Shown here piece by piece: positions 51,309 through 61,566 of a DNA stretch of 64,000 bases. Below the pieces are notes generated by a model. That model saw only the letters and a list, made by a program, of their open reading frames with translations, made no database searches and was not told where the DNA came from. The position numbers and the translations under genes are program-made. Numbering within the stretch: position 1 is the first letter of the stretch; every line of letters begins with the position of its first letter. This stretch comes from Moringa oleifera. Taxonomy: Eukaryota; Streptophyta; Magnoliopsida; Brassicales; Moringaceae. The stretch is from NCBI GenBank assembly GCA_021397835.1, contig JAJFZO010000781.1, forward strand, positions 113,040 to 177,039. The letters are read 5' to 3'.

Positions 51309-52089
51309 CAATTTTATGTGAAGCCTAATTTTTTTATTAAGCCAAATCAAATCTTATACTCAATTGGTTATTGATTAATCCCAAAAAATTGCTAAACCAA
51401 ATGAATTGTTAAGTACAATTGATTGTTAGGCTTAATTATATATTAGGCCCAATTATATTTTAAGTTTAATTAAAATTTGAGTCCAATTATATCTAAGGCT
51501 TAATTTGTTCCCAAGTTCAATTATTTTTTGAGCCCATGCATGCTAGGTCCAATTAATTATTAGCCCTATTATTTTTAAATTTAATTAATTATTGAGTTCA
51601 ATTATATTTTTGATCTAATTTTATATTGAGCTCATTTAATTCTTAGCCTGAATTATATATTAACCCTTATTATTTATTAGGATCAATTATATATTAAACT
51701 TAATTTTTAATTGAACAGAATTAATTCTTAGGTATAATTAAATCTTAACCTCAAGTAAGTCTATCTCAATTAATAATTAGGTTAAATTAACTTTTAGGCT
51801 CAATTACATCTTACACATACTTAATTGTAGAGTTTATTTCATTTCTAAGGCAAATTATATGTTAGGCTTGATTAATGAAGTCCAATTATTTATAAGGCAT
51901 AATTATATATTAAGTTCAATTATCATTTTAGGTTTAATTATATCTAGGTTGAATTCATTTTTTAGCCCATTATTTATTGGTCTCATGCATGCTAAGCTTA
52001 ATTTGTTATCAAATGCAGTTATATCTCAAGGTTAATTAATTATTGGGCTTAATTATATTTTAGATATAATTGTTTATTTGACCAATCAC
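51309..52089 (+). repeat. 17-bp minisatellite array, forward
   Basis: Direct copy of 11,475-12,204, with CATGCATG-type variant units near 51,535 and 51,984. No genes. Confidence 0.86.
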
Positions 52090-52293
52090 TCAGATTCTAA
52101 CTTGGATCTTTAGGCGAAATTCAACACATTCCGTCCATGAGCCCATACTTTGATTTTACTAAAGCTCTGCCAATATAGTGCAATAGCTATGTGTTGTGCT
52201 TTGATTTTTAGATAGTCTAGTTGGAGATATTCCCTTGTTTTTTTTTTTTTCTTTTTTGTTTCTTCTTGTGTTGATTATATCTGCTTTCTTAAG
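52090..52293 (-). pseudogene. Exon-like fragment of an unidentified plant gene, copy 2
   Basis: Counterpart of 12,214-12,420 on the minus strand, preceded by the same long polypyrimidine tract (plus 52,294-52,350) ending in TTCTTAAG. The traceable frame reads LSKNQSTTHSYCTILAEL then two stops, then NQSMGSWTECVEFRLKIQVR and a stop at 52,090-52,092. It is more decayed than copy 1 in the middle but keeps the downstream part open where copy 1 has a stop. Identity of the gene is unknown. Confidence 0.48.
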
Positions 52294-52734
52294 AAAGAGG
52301 AGCTTTTGAGATAGAAAGGAAAAGAGAGAAGGGGAGGAGAAAGAAAATGTGATGAATTTTGTTGTTTAAATAAGGTACCAATGGTCATATTTTAAAAACA
52401 TGTATAGAACATGTTTTAACGTTAAAACATGTTTTATAAATCAGAAAACTATACATGTATAAAACATGTATAGTTTTCTTATTTAAATTAAAATAATAAT
52501 TTATTAATTAATAATATTATTTTTTAAAATTAATATATTTTTTATTTTAAAACATTTAATTTAATTAAAAATGTAAACAATTTAAAATTCAAATTTTATT
52601 TAAAAAATTAAAAACACAAATAAAAATTATAAAGTTATACATATATTTAAAAATAATATTGACCATTACAATTTAGTAATTAATTTATAGTAATGCTTAC
52701 TGCTGTTGACTATGGAAGTTGATGGATCTAGTAC
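52294..52734 (-). other. Intron-like A+T-rich segment of island A, second copy
   Basis: Counterpart of 12,421-12,851: purine-rich block, tandem palindromes, then A/T-rich DNA. The palindromes here are more regular than in the first copy. Confidence 0.4.
52409..52479. repeat. Two adjacent palindromes, regular form
   Basis: First, a 24-bp perfect palindrome at 52,409-52,432 (half-site acatgttttaac). Second, 16-bp perfect arms at 52,443-52,458 and 52,464-52,479 (agaaaactatacatgt and its complement) around five bases. The equivalents at 12,541-12,605 have a changed centre and shorter exact arms. Confidence 0.88.
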
Positions 52735-53270
52735 CTACTCGAAGCTGTAAAACATTGATGTTTGAAAGTTGCAAACAATCTCTAACTTGTAGGATGAGCC
52801 ATGGAACCCTAGTTTAGAGGTGAAAATATGGTCGTCGCCTAGATGGTGATGATGATAAAGACAAAAGATGCTAATGATGTTCCTGAATTTTGCTCCTTTT
52901 GAATTACACTCTGATGTTCTTCAAGAATGATTGACAAGACAAGCTACTTTTTTGTGAGCCAATCCACTAAAGTTGAATCATGGGAAGGTTCATACTCAAG
53001 GGAACCCAAATTGTGGGAGTGAAGCAAATGTTTTGTTGCCATGCTTACTGCTTGTAGGGTCTCCAATGGATGATTATATGTTGCTATTTAATGAGAAAGT
53101 AATGATTTTGCTTCTGAGTGAAGAATTAATCCCACACAGAGGGATAGTAAATGATAAGGTAGTGAGAGCGAGAACGACTTGAAATGGATTCGAAAATCTG
53201 GAATTTGGTAATGGTATGCTTTGGATCTCGAAAATAAAAGAGACTACAAGATACACAGCTTTGTACCAGT
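52735..53270 (-). pseudogene. Captured plant gene fragment, copy 3 (most decayed)
   Basis: Minus-strand counterpart of 12,852-13,418. Readable pieces are HTITKFQIFES, HYLIIYYPSVWD followed by a stop where the other copies have GAG/GAA, FTQKQN, then a frameshift. An in-frame loss of about 21 nt lies near 52,986, removing the equivalent of part of QSTIEIS. Further on, GDDHIFTSKLGFHGSS and KLEIVCNFQTSMF are kept before a TAG at 52,735-52,737. A plus-strand open frame at 52,973-53,182 and a minus-strand one at 53,074-53,256 are in other frames and not the conserved one. Confidence 0.58.
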
Positions 53271-54010
53271 CATGACAATGGTCCTATGGACCTAATCATT
53301 TTCATTGATATGACCATGTTATTTTATCACTCATAAATGATAATATCAACTCCTTTTTCATGAAAGACACTATTTATTTATTTTATTAAATTAACACAAG
53401 ATTATGATTCATTTAATATATATATATATATATAATTGTTTTAAGCAATTTAAAGTCATCTCATCATTTAATATATTAAATATATAATAGTATTTTTAAA
53501 ACATTAATATTAAATATATTATAAATTTAAAGTTTTAAAAAATATGATTATCGATAAATTTCATTTATATCATCTTAAATTTTAAATTTAATAATAGTTA
53601 TTCATTAAAATTTAATATTGATTAATAATATTTTATTTTTATTTTTAAACTAAAAAGTTATGTATATAAATAATATAATTTTAAATTTATACATCCTAAT
53701 AAATATATAATTTAAAATTATTTATGATACACTATAATTAAAAAAATTTAGTGTCAATAATATCATAATACGAATAAATTTTATTTAAAATATTTGAATT
53801 GATTATAATACCATCTAATATTATAAGTCTCCAAAACAAAAAAAGACTAATAAACCGTATTGTCAAGTTTTGTTTTTTAAAAAAGAAACACTACAGATGT
53901 GCATATAAGATTATTATTTTCTTGCTATCATATTACATAAGTAAAGTTTAGTATACTTAGTAAAAGTTAAATAATTGTTATTCAAATATTGAAAAAAATA
54001 CAAGAGGGTA
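53271..54010. other. A+T-rich flank of island A, third copy
   Basis: Direct counterpart of 13,419-14,176 with the (TA)n run at about 53,416-53,434. No gene is seen. Confidence 0.5.
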
Positions 54011-54067
54011 TTTCAAGATACTTTAATATCATGTTGTAAAGGTAATGCTTATTTATTAAACATGGTC
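54011..54067 (+). repeat. Boundary motif J, copy 6
   Basis: Contains tttcaagatactttaatatc and attaaacatggtcc. It follows island A, with forward array after it, as at 14,177. Confidence 0.75.
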
Positions 54068-57000
54068 CAATTATATGTGAAGCCTAATTTCTTATTAAGC
54101 CCAATTAAATCTTATACTCAATTAGTTATTAATCTCAATAAATTGCTAGACCAAATGAATTGTTGAGTACGATTGATTGTTAGGCTAAATTATATATTAG
54201 GTCTAATTTTTTTAAACCCAATTAACACATCTATTATGCACCATTTATTCATAAGTCTAATTTTTTCATGGGTTCATACACGATATACCCAATTAATTTG
54301 CTAGATCCAATAAATTTTAGGTTCAACTAATTACTATATCTAATTATTTGTCTAGTTTAATTATATTTTATCCAAAATTTCATAAAATCCGATTATATAT
54401 TAGACCTAATATATCATATGTCTAATTTTTTTATATCAAATTAATTTCACATTTAATTTTATCTTAGGCTATATAAGTTTGACCCAAATATATGTCAAAC
54501 TATTTTTTTGGGCTCATGCATGTTACTTAATTAATTTGAGCATATTTAGCCTAATTTTAGATTAGGCATAATTAAATATTGGGTCTAACTAATTCTTAAA
54601 CCCAATTAAATCTCAAACTCAATTAATTGTTAAGACCAATTAATTATTTGGTCCAATTAATTGTTAACTCAATTAAATCTTAGAAAAAAGTATTTATTAG
54701 ACACAACCAATTATCTTTTTCCTTAATAATAGATGTTAGGCCCAGTTAATTATATAACTTAATGAATTATTATGCTCAATTATATCTTAAGTCTAATTAT
54801 AATTTGGATTCATGCATGCTAAGTCCAATTATATCTTAAGTCTAACTATAAAATAAGCCTTATAATTTATTATACTTTATTATATATTAAGCTTAATTCT
54901 TTATTAGGTTCAATTAAATTTTAAGCCAAATTAATTCTTAATCACAATTAAATCTTGGATTCAATTAATTATTAGGTCTAATTAATCATTTGATCCAATT
55001 ATTGAGCTCAATTATATTGCAAGCCCAAATATATCTTAGTTTTAGTTAATTGTAATGCTTAAAAATTATTTTAGACCCAATCCTATATGAGCCCTACTTC
55101 AGTCACCTAATTTTTGTGAAAAATTTACATCTTAAGCCTAATTAATTATTAGATTAAATTACTTGCAAGACCCAATCATTTGCTAGGTTTAAAAAACTAT
55201 TAGGCTCAGCTCAACTATATCTTAAGTTCAATATTTTATTTGGTCTAATTATATAGTTTATTTATTATGCTCAATTACAAATTAAATCCAATTAAGTCTT
55301 CAGCTTAAATAATTATTTAACCCAATTAATTGCTAGGTTTAATTAATTATTAGGCTCAATTATACATTAAGCTCAGTTATTATTAAGCTTATTCTCAGGT
55401 CAAATTATACATTAAGCTCAATATATTTTTTACACAATTTAATCTTAGGCCTAATTAATTATTTGGTTCAATAAATTATTTAGTCCAATTAACTACTAAG
55501 CTCAATTACATATTAAGCCTAATTTCTTTTTTTAGCCCAATTAATATATGTTAGCCTTAATTTCCTCTTAGACTGAATTATTTGTGAATTTCATGCACTA
55601 TGTACTCAATTATACCTTGGTGCTATTATTAACTATTAGACCTAATTATATTGGGCCGAAGTATTTGTGAGACTCAAGTCAAATTATAATTTCGGTTCAA
55701 TTATATGTCAGGCACAATTTGTCCCTAGATCTAATTATAATTTTGATTCAATTATATCTTAAGCCTAAATTAAATATTTGTTGTGCCCTTGCACACTAAG
55801 CCCAATTATATCTTAAATTCAAATAATTATTTTGTTCAATTATATTTTAGCCAAAATTATGTACTAAGCTTGTGTCTTCTTTATGCCCAATTATATACTA
55901 AGCCTAATTATTCATTAAGATCAATGTATTAAGACTTAGGCCCAATTAAATCTTCATCCCAACTAATTCTTAGGCAATTATTTACTAAGCTCAATTATAA
56001 TTAAGGCTATTTTTTTATTAAAACCCAATTAAATCTTAAGTTCAATCAATTGTTTGACCAAAAAAATGTTAGGGTCAATGAATTATTAGGCTCAATTACA
56101 CATTAGGATAAATTATGTATTATGGTCATTTCATTCTCAAATTCAATGATATATCAACCCCTTTTTTTTTATTAGGTCAAATTAAATCTTATGCTCATTA
56201 CGTTATTTGGCGCAATGAATTTTATTTGGTGTAATTAAATATTAGACCTAAACTAATTCTTTAGCAAAAGGAAGTTTTAGGCCCACTTAATTATTAGAGA
56301 TTAATTGTTAGGATATAATTATTTGCTAAGTTCAATTAATTATTATGCTTAATTACGTCTTAAATCTAATATTTTATTTGGTTCAATCATATATTAAGAC
56401 CAATTATTGATTAAGCTCAATTATATTTTAAGTTTAATCTTTTATTAAACCTAATTAAATTCTAAATTTAATTAACTATTTGGCCCAACATATAGTTAGG
56501 TCTAATTAATTGTTTCACTCAATTACACATTACGCTCGACAATATATTAGGCCCATTTTATTCTTATTGACAATTATATATTAAGTCTAATTTTTTATTA
56601 GACCAAATTAAATTTAAGTTAAATACATTGCATGGTGCAACAAATTTTTTGGTCGAATTAATTGCAAGAATCAATTACTTATTACGTCCAATTAATTTTA
56701 TGCGCCATTAATATAAGTTAGTCTCAATTTGTTCATAATTTAGGCCAATATCTAAGACTCAATTAATTCATAAGTCCGAATGTGTGTTAGGTTCATGCCT
56801 ACTAGCCCAATTAATTACTAGATCCAATAATATCTTAATCCAATTAATTATTGGGTCAATTATATCTTAAGCCCAAATCTGTATTAAGTTCATTTTATTT
56901 TTAGGCCCAGTTATTTATTATGATCGATTATATATTAGGTCTAATTTTTACTAGATCCAATTAAACTTAGACCTAACTAATTCTTAAGCACAATTACTTG

Positions 57001-59876
57001 TCAGGTTCAATTAATTCTAAAATTTAATTGCATCTAAGATTTAATTATTTATTAAACTCATTTTGTTTACTGACTCATTTTTATAGTAAGTTTAATTATT
57101 TGAATGACATAATATTAAGCCGAATCATATTTTTGACTCATAAACCCAATGAATTGTTATGCCTAATTATTCTTTGTGCTCAATTAATATATTAGGCATA
57201 AGTTTTTACATTATGCTTAACCCGTTTTTAAACCCGGTTATTTATTAGGTGCACGATAAACCCAAATTAAGTATTAAACCCATTAAATATTAGATCCAAT
57301 TATAGTCTGGGCTATTATGCACTAAGCTCATTTTTATATTAGGCGCAATTATATCTCAAGTTCAATTATAATTGGTCTATTATACCATAAATTTAATTGT
57401 ATATAAGACCTAATATATTATATGCCTAATTTTTTTAAGCCCAATTAAATTTGAGTCTAATTAATTCTAGGTCTATATGACTTAAGATCATATGTTTGTT
57501 AGGCCCAATTATATATCCAATTACACACGTAGAGTTATTTCTTGTACTCATGCACATTAAAGTAATTAATTTGGTCCAATTGATTAATAGGCTCAATTAA
57601 TTCTCAAGCATAATTAATTGTTATTGTCAATTAATTGTTTGATCAAATTATACACCAAGCATAATTTTTTCTTAAATCCAACAAATTAGACCTAATTAAT
57701 TATTAGGTATAACAAATTATTAGGTCTAATAAATTGTCAATTTCAATTACATATTCGACTTAATCAAATATTAGATCCAAATAATTTGTGGGCCCAATTA
57801 TTATATTTCAAGTCCGATTAATTAATGTTATCAATTATAAATTAAGTTTACTTTTAATTTGATTCTAATTATACCTTTAAGCTCAATTCATTTCTCAATA
57901 TAATATATTTGATTCATGCACACTACGCCCACCTTTATCTTGAGCCCAAATAAATATTGGACCTAATTATATTTTAGGTCTTAGTATTTATTAGCCTCAT
58001 TTCATACTTAAACTCAACTATAGATTAAGCTCAATTATTTATTAAGCCTAATTATATAATCTAAGTTTTTATGAAGCTCAATTAAATATTCGATTCAAAT
58101 AATTATTAATCACAACTAAATCTTTGGTCTATCTAATTATTAGACTCAAATGATTGTGAGGCCTAATTAATTATTTAGATCTTTAATGGTTAGAGATAAG
58201 TACATCCCAAGTCAAATTATATTTCAGACCCGTATATTTATTAGACCTAATTATATATGAAATTCATATTAAGCCCAACTAATTTTTATGTAGAAACTTA
58301 GGTTCCATTAGCAGATTCAATTAAATTCAAATTCATTTTTGGACGTTAGGTTAAACTCATTCTTAAGCCCAATTATTTTTCATGTTCATGCATAATAGGT
58401 CGAATAAATTATTAAACATTATAGAGTTAGGCCCAATTAATTATTAAGCTCAACTATATTTGAAGTATAATTATATATGAGATTTAATTATATCAATATG
58501 TCTAATTTTTTTGGCATAATTAATTTTATGTCTAATTGTATCTTAGGCCATACTATTTACCAAGCCCAATTAAATATCAAATTATTTTTTGAACTCATGC
58601 ACGTTAACCAAATTAATTGTGTCAAATTAAGTAATAAACCCAATTATATCTTGGAACTCACTATTTTAGACCAAATTTTTATAAGGCCTAATTAAATCAT
58701 AGGCCCAACTATTTTTTATGGACTGTTAACTCGTAGGTCGAATTAACTATTGAGTTTAATTAATTGTTAAACTCAATTAAATCATAGATCTAATTATTTA
58801 TTAGATAAAATTATATATTAAGTCTCAATTTTATTGTACCTAATCAAATCGTAGACCTATTAATTATTAGGTCTAATGAGTTGCAAGGTATAATTAATAT
58901 TTAATTATGTAAAATTTAATTGAGATTAACAATTAATTATGCTTAGTAACTCATTGTTAATCTAATTAAATTCAACCTAATTAAAAATTAGATCTAATTA
59001 ATTTTATCCTTATTAATAAATATTAGACTTAATTAGTTATCAGACTCAATTAATTAGTACGCTTAATTGTATCTTAAGTTCAATTATAATTTGGGTCCAA
59101 TTATATCTTAGGCTCAATTCATTTTTTAAGCCCAATTATATATTTAGTTCATGCACACTATGCCTAATTGTATGTTAGATCTAATTAAATCTTATACTTA
59201 TTAAATTTTATGTCAATTTATTTATTAGTCTCATTTGGTTATTAGACCAATTATATAGCAAGCAAATTATTTCTCAAATCTAATTATATATTAAGCCCAA
59301 TTTTTTGTTAAGGGTCAATTCAATGTTAACCCTAATTGTATTTTGGTTCTAATTATATAAATTAGTCTCATTTGGTTCTTACATCCAATTATAAATCTAT
59401 TAGGTCTAATTATATTTTAAATCTATTTTTTTTATTAAGTTCAATTAAATCTCATTCTCCATCAATTCTTAAGCAAAATTAAATTTCATATACAGTTAGT
59501 TATGAGACGTAATTAATTATTTAACCTAATTAAATTAGTGGTCTGAATTATATTTTAAACTTAATTATTTATTGAGCCTAATTATATATTAAGTACATTT
59601 ATTTATTAAACCAAATTAACAATGCCTAACTAATTCTTAGTGAGATTTATATTTTAAACTCAATTAATTGTTAGGCTTAATTATTTGTTAGGTTCAATTA
59701 ACTATTAAGTTTAATGAATTGTTTGTTCCAATTAATTGTTCTACTCCATTACACACTATGCTCAATTATTTATTAGGCACATTCATTCTCATGTCCATTT
59801 ACATCTTAGGCCTAATTTGTTCTTAAGTTCAATTATTCATTGCGTCCATGAATGCTAAGTTCATTTAATTATTGAT
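54068..59876 (+). repeat. 17-bp minisatellite array, forward
   Basis: 5.8 kb of forward array. The first 2.1 kb copy 14,234-16,345. At about 56,240 it switches to a segment also found at 63,530-64,000. Later parts resemble the 8.9-kb/40.5-kb family (ccattaatataagttagtct near 56,705) and the 1-10-kb family, more diverged. A short open frame at 58,477-58,695 is translated repeat, not a gene. Confidence 0.87.
56240..56720 (+). repeat. Segmental duplication, partner at 63,530-64,000 (window end)
   Basis: Collinear direct match beginning with agacctaaactaattcttta and continuing to the right edge of the window, so the second member is incomplete here. It includes tgttaggatataattatttg / tgtcaggacataattgtttg. 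By eye it is among the closest pairs in the window. Confidence 0.82.
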
Positions 59877-60172
59877 CCAATTTTTGAATCTGAAGCCAAG
59901 TTCTATGTGATCAATGTCGACACTTCCTACACTTTTAGGAGGGCCTTGGCTCCACCACTATTATGTGGTGCCTTCAACACTCCACCAGTACTTAAAGTAA
60001 AAATGGGGAGACGAGGAGTATAGAGAGAGATCTTAAACCCTTCAGTCTCAACGAAATCAAATACGAAGACGCGAGATACTTCTTCATAGCCTCTACAAAA
60101 AAAAAAAAAAGTCACAAAGAAGAAGAATCCAAAGGGAAAAGAGAAACAAAAGCAATCTTCATCGATCTAATT
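59877..60172 (-). pseudogene. Isolated gene fragment with splice-acceptor-like junction
   Basis: A 300-bp island of more balanced composition inside the array. On the minus strand a T-run followed by GTAG (plus about 60,089-60,107) looks like a 3' splice site. Then a frame stays open to a stop at 59,927-59,929: residues YEEVSRVFVFDFVETEGFKI, then YTPRLPIFTLSTGGVLKAPH and SGGAKALLKV. The methionine start upstream of the T-run is in intron-like sequence, so I do not trust it. Before the T-run a pyrimidine-rich stretch can encode MKIAFVSLFPLDSSSL but has no support. Only 3,869-3,950 is related. The family is not recognised. Confidence 0.45.
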
Positions 60173-60840
60173 ACATTTTAGACTTAATTATATATTCAGT
60201 TCATTTAGTTCTCATTCCCAATTATATACTAAGCTTAATTATTTATTAGGATAGATTATATATTAAACTTAATTTTATATTGTATGCAATTAATTCTTAA
60301 ACAAAAATTAATTGTATCTTAAATTTACTTAAGTATTCATCCCAATTAACTATTAGGACCAATTAATTTTATGCTCAATTACACCTACTTAGTTATACAA
60401 CCCATTTCATTCCTAGGTCCAATAATATATTAAGCTCTATTAATTGTTAAGCTTGATTAATTAAGTTTAATTATTTGTAAGGCATAATTATATATTAAGT
60501 ATAATTATTCCAAGCTGAATTTGTTCTTTGGCCTAATCATTGGGCTCATGCATGCTCAAATAGTTATCAAGCACAATTATATCTCAAGGTCAATTAATTA
60601 TTAAATAACTATATTTTAGGAATAATTAGTTATTTGATTTATTTCATTCTAGGCTCAATTATATATTAAACTATATTATTTGTTAAGCCCGATTAAATAT
60701 TGTGCTAAATTCATTTCAGGGTGGATCATCTATTATATCGTAGGCTCAAATAATTATTGGGTCCATCCATATCTTAGGCCCAACTATATTTTATGGTAAA
60801 TTATTTGTTAAGGCTATTTCTTCCTCAGGCTCATTATATA
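60173..60840 (+). repeat. 17-bp minisatellite array, forward
   Basis: Direct copy of 3,951-4,640, with the gctcatgcatgctcaaatag variant at 60,544. No coding sequence. Confidence 0.86.
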
Positions 60841-60998
60841 TTAAGTTCAAAGAAAATTTTTAGCAAAGTTACATCATTTCATTTCTAATACCATTCCTTT
60901 AAAATATAGTATCAAGTTTGGGTTTAAGGGGTCAACTTTTTGATTTAGATTTTTAATTGTTAGCAATTTGGCATTTGGTGTTAGGGTGTGGCATAATT
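60841..60998. other. Orientation-switch island, second copy
   Basis: Counterpart of 4,641-4,795. It has caagtttgggtttaaggggt, gatttagatttttaattg and ttggtgttagggtg, again resembling decayed TTTAGGG units, between forward array on the left and reverse array on the right. Confidence 0.7.
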
Positions 60999-61171
60999 GA
61001 GGCCAAAATATAACTAACCATATAATTAATATGATATAAGATATGATTGGATCAATAATTAATTAGGCCTAGCATGCATTAGCTTGACAAATAATTTGAC
61101 TTAGGAAAAAGCTAGGGCTGAGATATAATTAGATTCAAATTTTAATTACACTTAATATAATTGGACTCAAT
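60999..61171 (-). repeat. 17-bp minisatellite array, reverse (short remnant)
   Basis: About 170 bp of TAATTG-sense array matching 4,796-4,985, including the tagcatgcattagcttgaca unit. It is cut off by element B copy 5, so the 2.4 kb of reverse array seen after 4,985 is absent. Confidence 0.8.
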
Positions 61172-61566
61172 GTATATTATTCACATTTTTCCATCAATTT
61201 CTTACAGTTTTTTCACACCAATGCTACACATAAAATATCTATTTGATTTAAATTGACTTACTTTTAATTTTTTTATATAGAAACAATTCAAATTGTTGAT
61301 TCTGTACAACAGATTGTAATTTTAAATTTGTAACAAACATGAAAAATATACAATAAAAAGTCAAAATTTTTGAGTGTGGAAAATATATATTTTTAAAATT
61401 TTCATATTAAATATTTTTAAAAAAATATTATGAAATTAATTTTACTACTGAACAAATTCTAAATTTTTTTATGGTAGCTTGAATATTTATTTACATTTTT
61501 TACAAATTTCAATCACTTATTTTGCTATACAATATCTTTTATTTGAATAATTTATTTAAAAAATTA
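61172..61566 (+). mobile_element. Element B copy 5, fold-back core only
   Basis: Begins with tattattcacatttttccat and ends with ttgaataatttatttaaaaa, covering the fold-back core (ttatggtagcttgaatattt) but neither the left extension nor the J side. Its right end joins forward array of the 39.6-kb type directly. Its different neighbours from other B copies fit either an independent insertion or a deletion-truncated duplicate. Confidence 0.6.

Noticed and set aside
52973..53182. 69-codon open frame on the plus strand
   Set aside because: Antisense to the conserved minus-strand gene fragment and dependent on the 21-nt loss unique to this copy.
53074..53256. 60-codon minus-strand frame
   Set aside because: Overlaps the gene fragment but in a different frame from the one conserved among the three copies.
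58477..58695. 72-codon open frame on the plus strand
   Set aside because: Translated 17-mer array with no supporting homologue or composition change.
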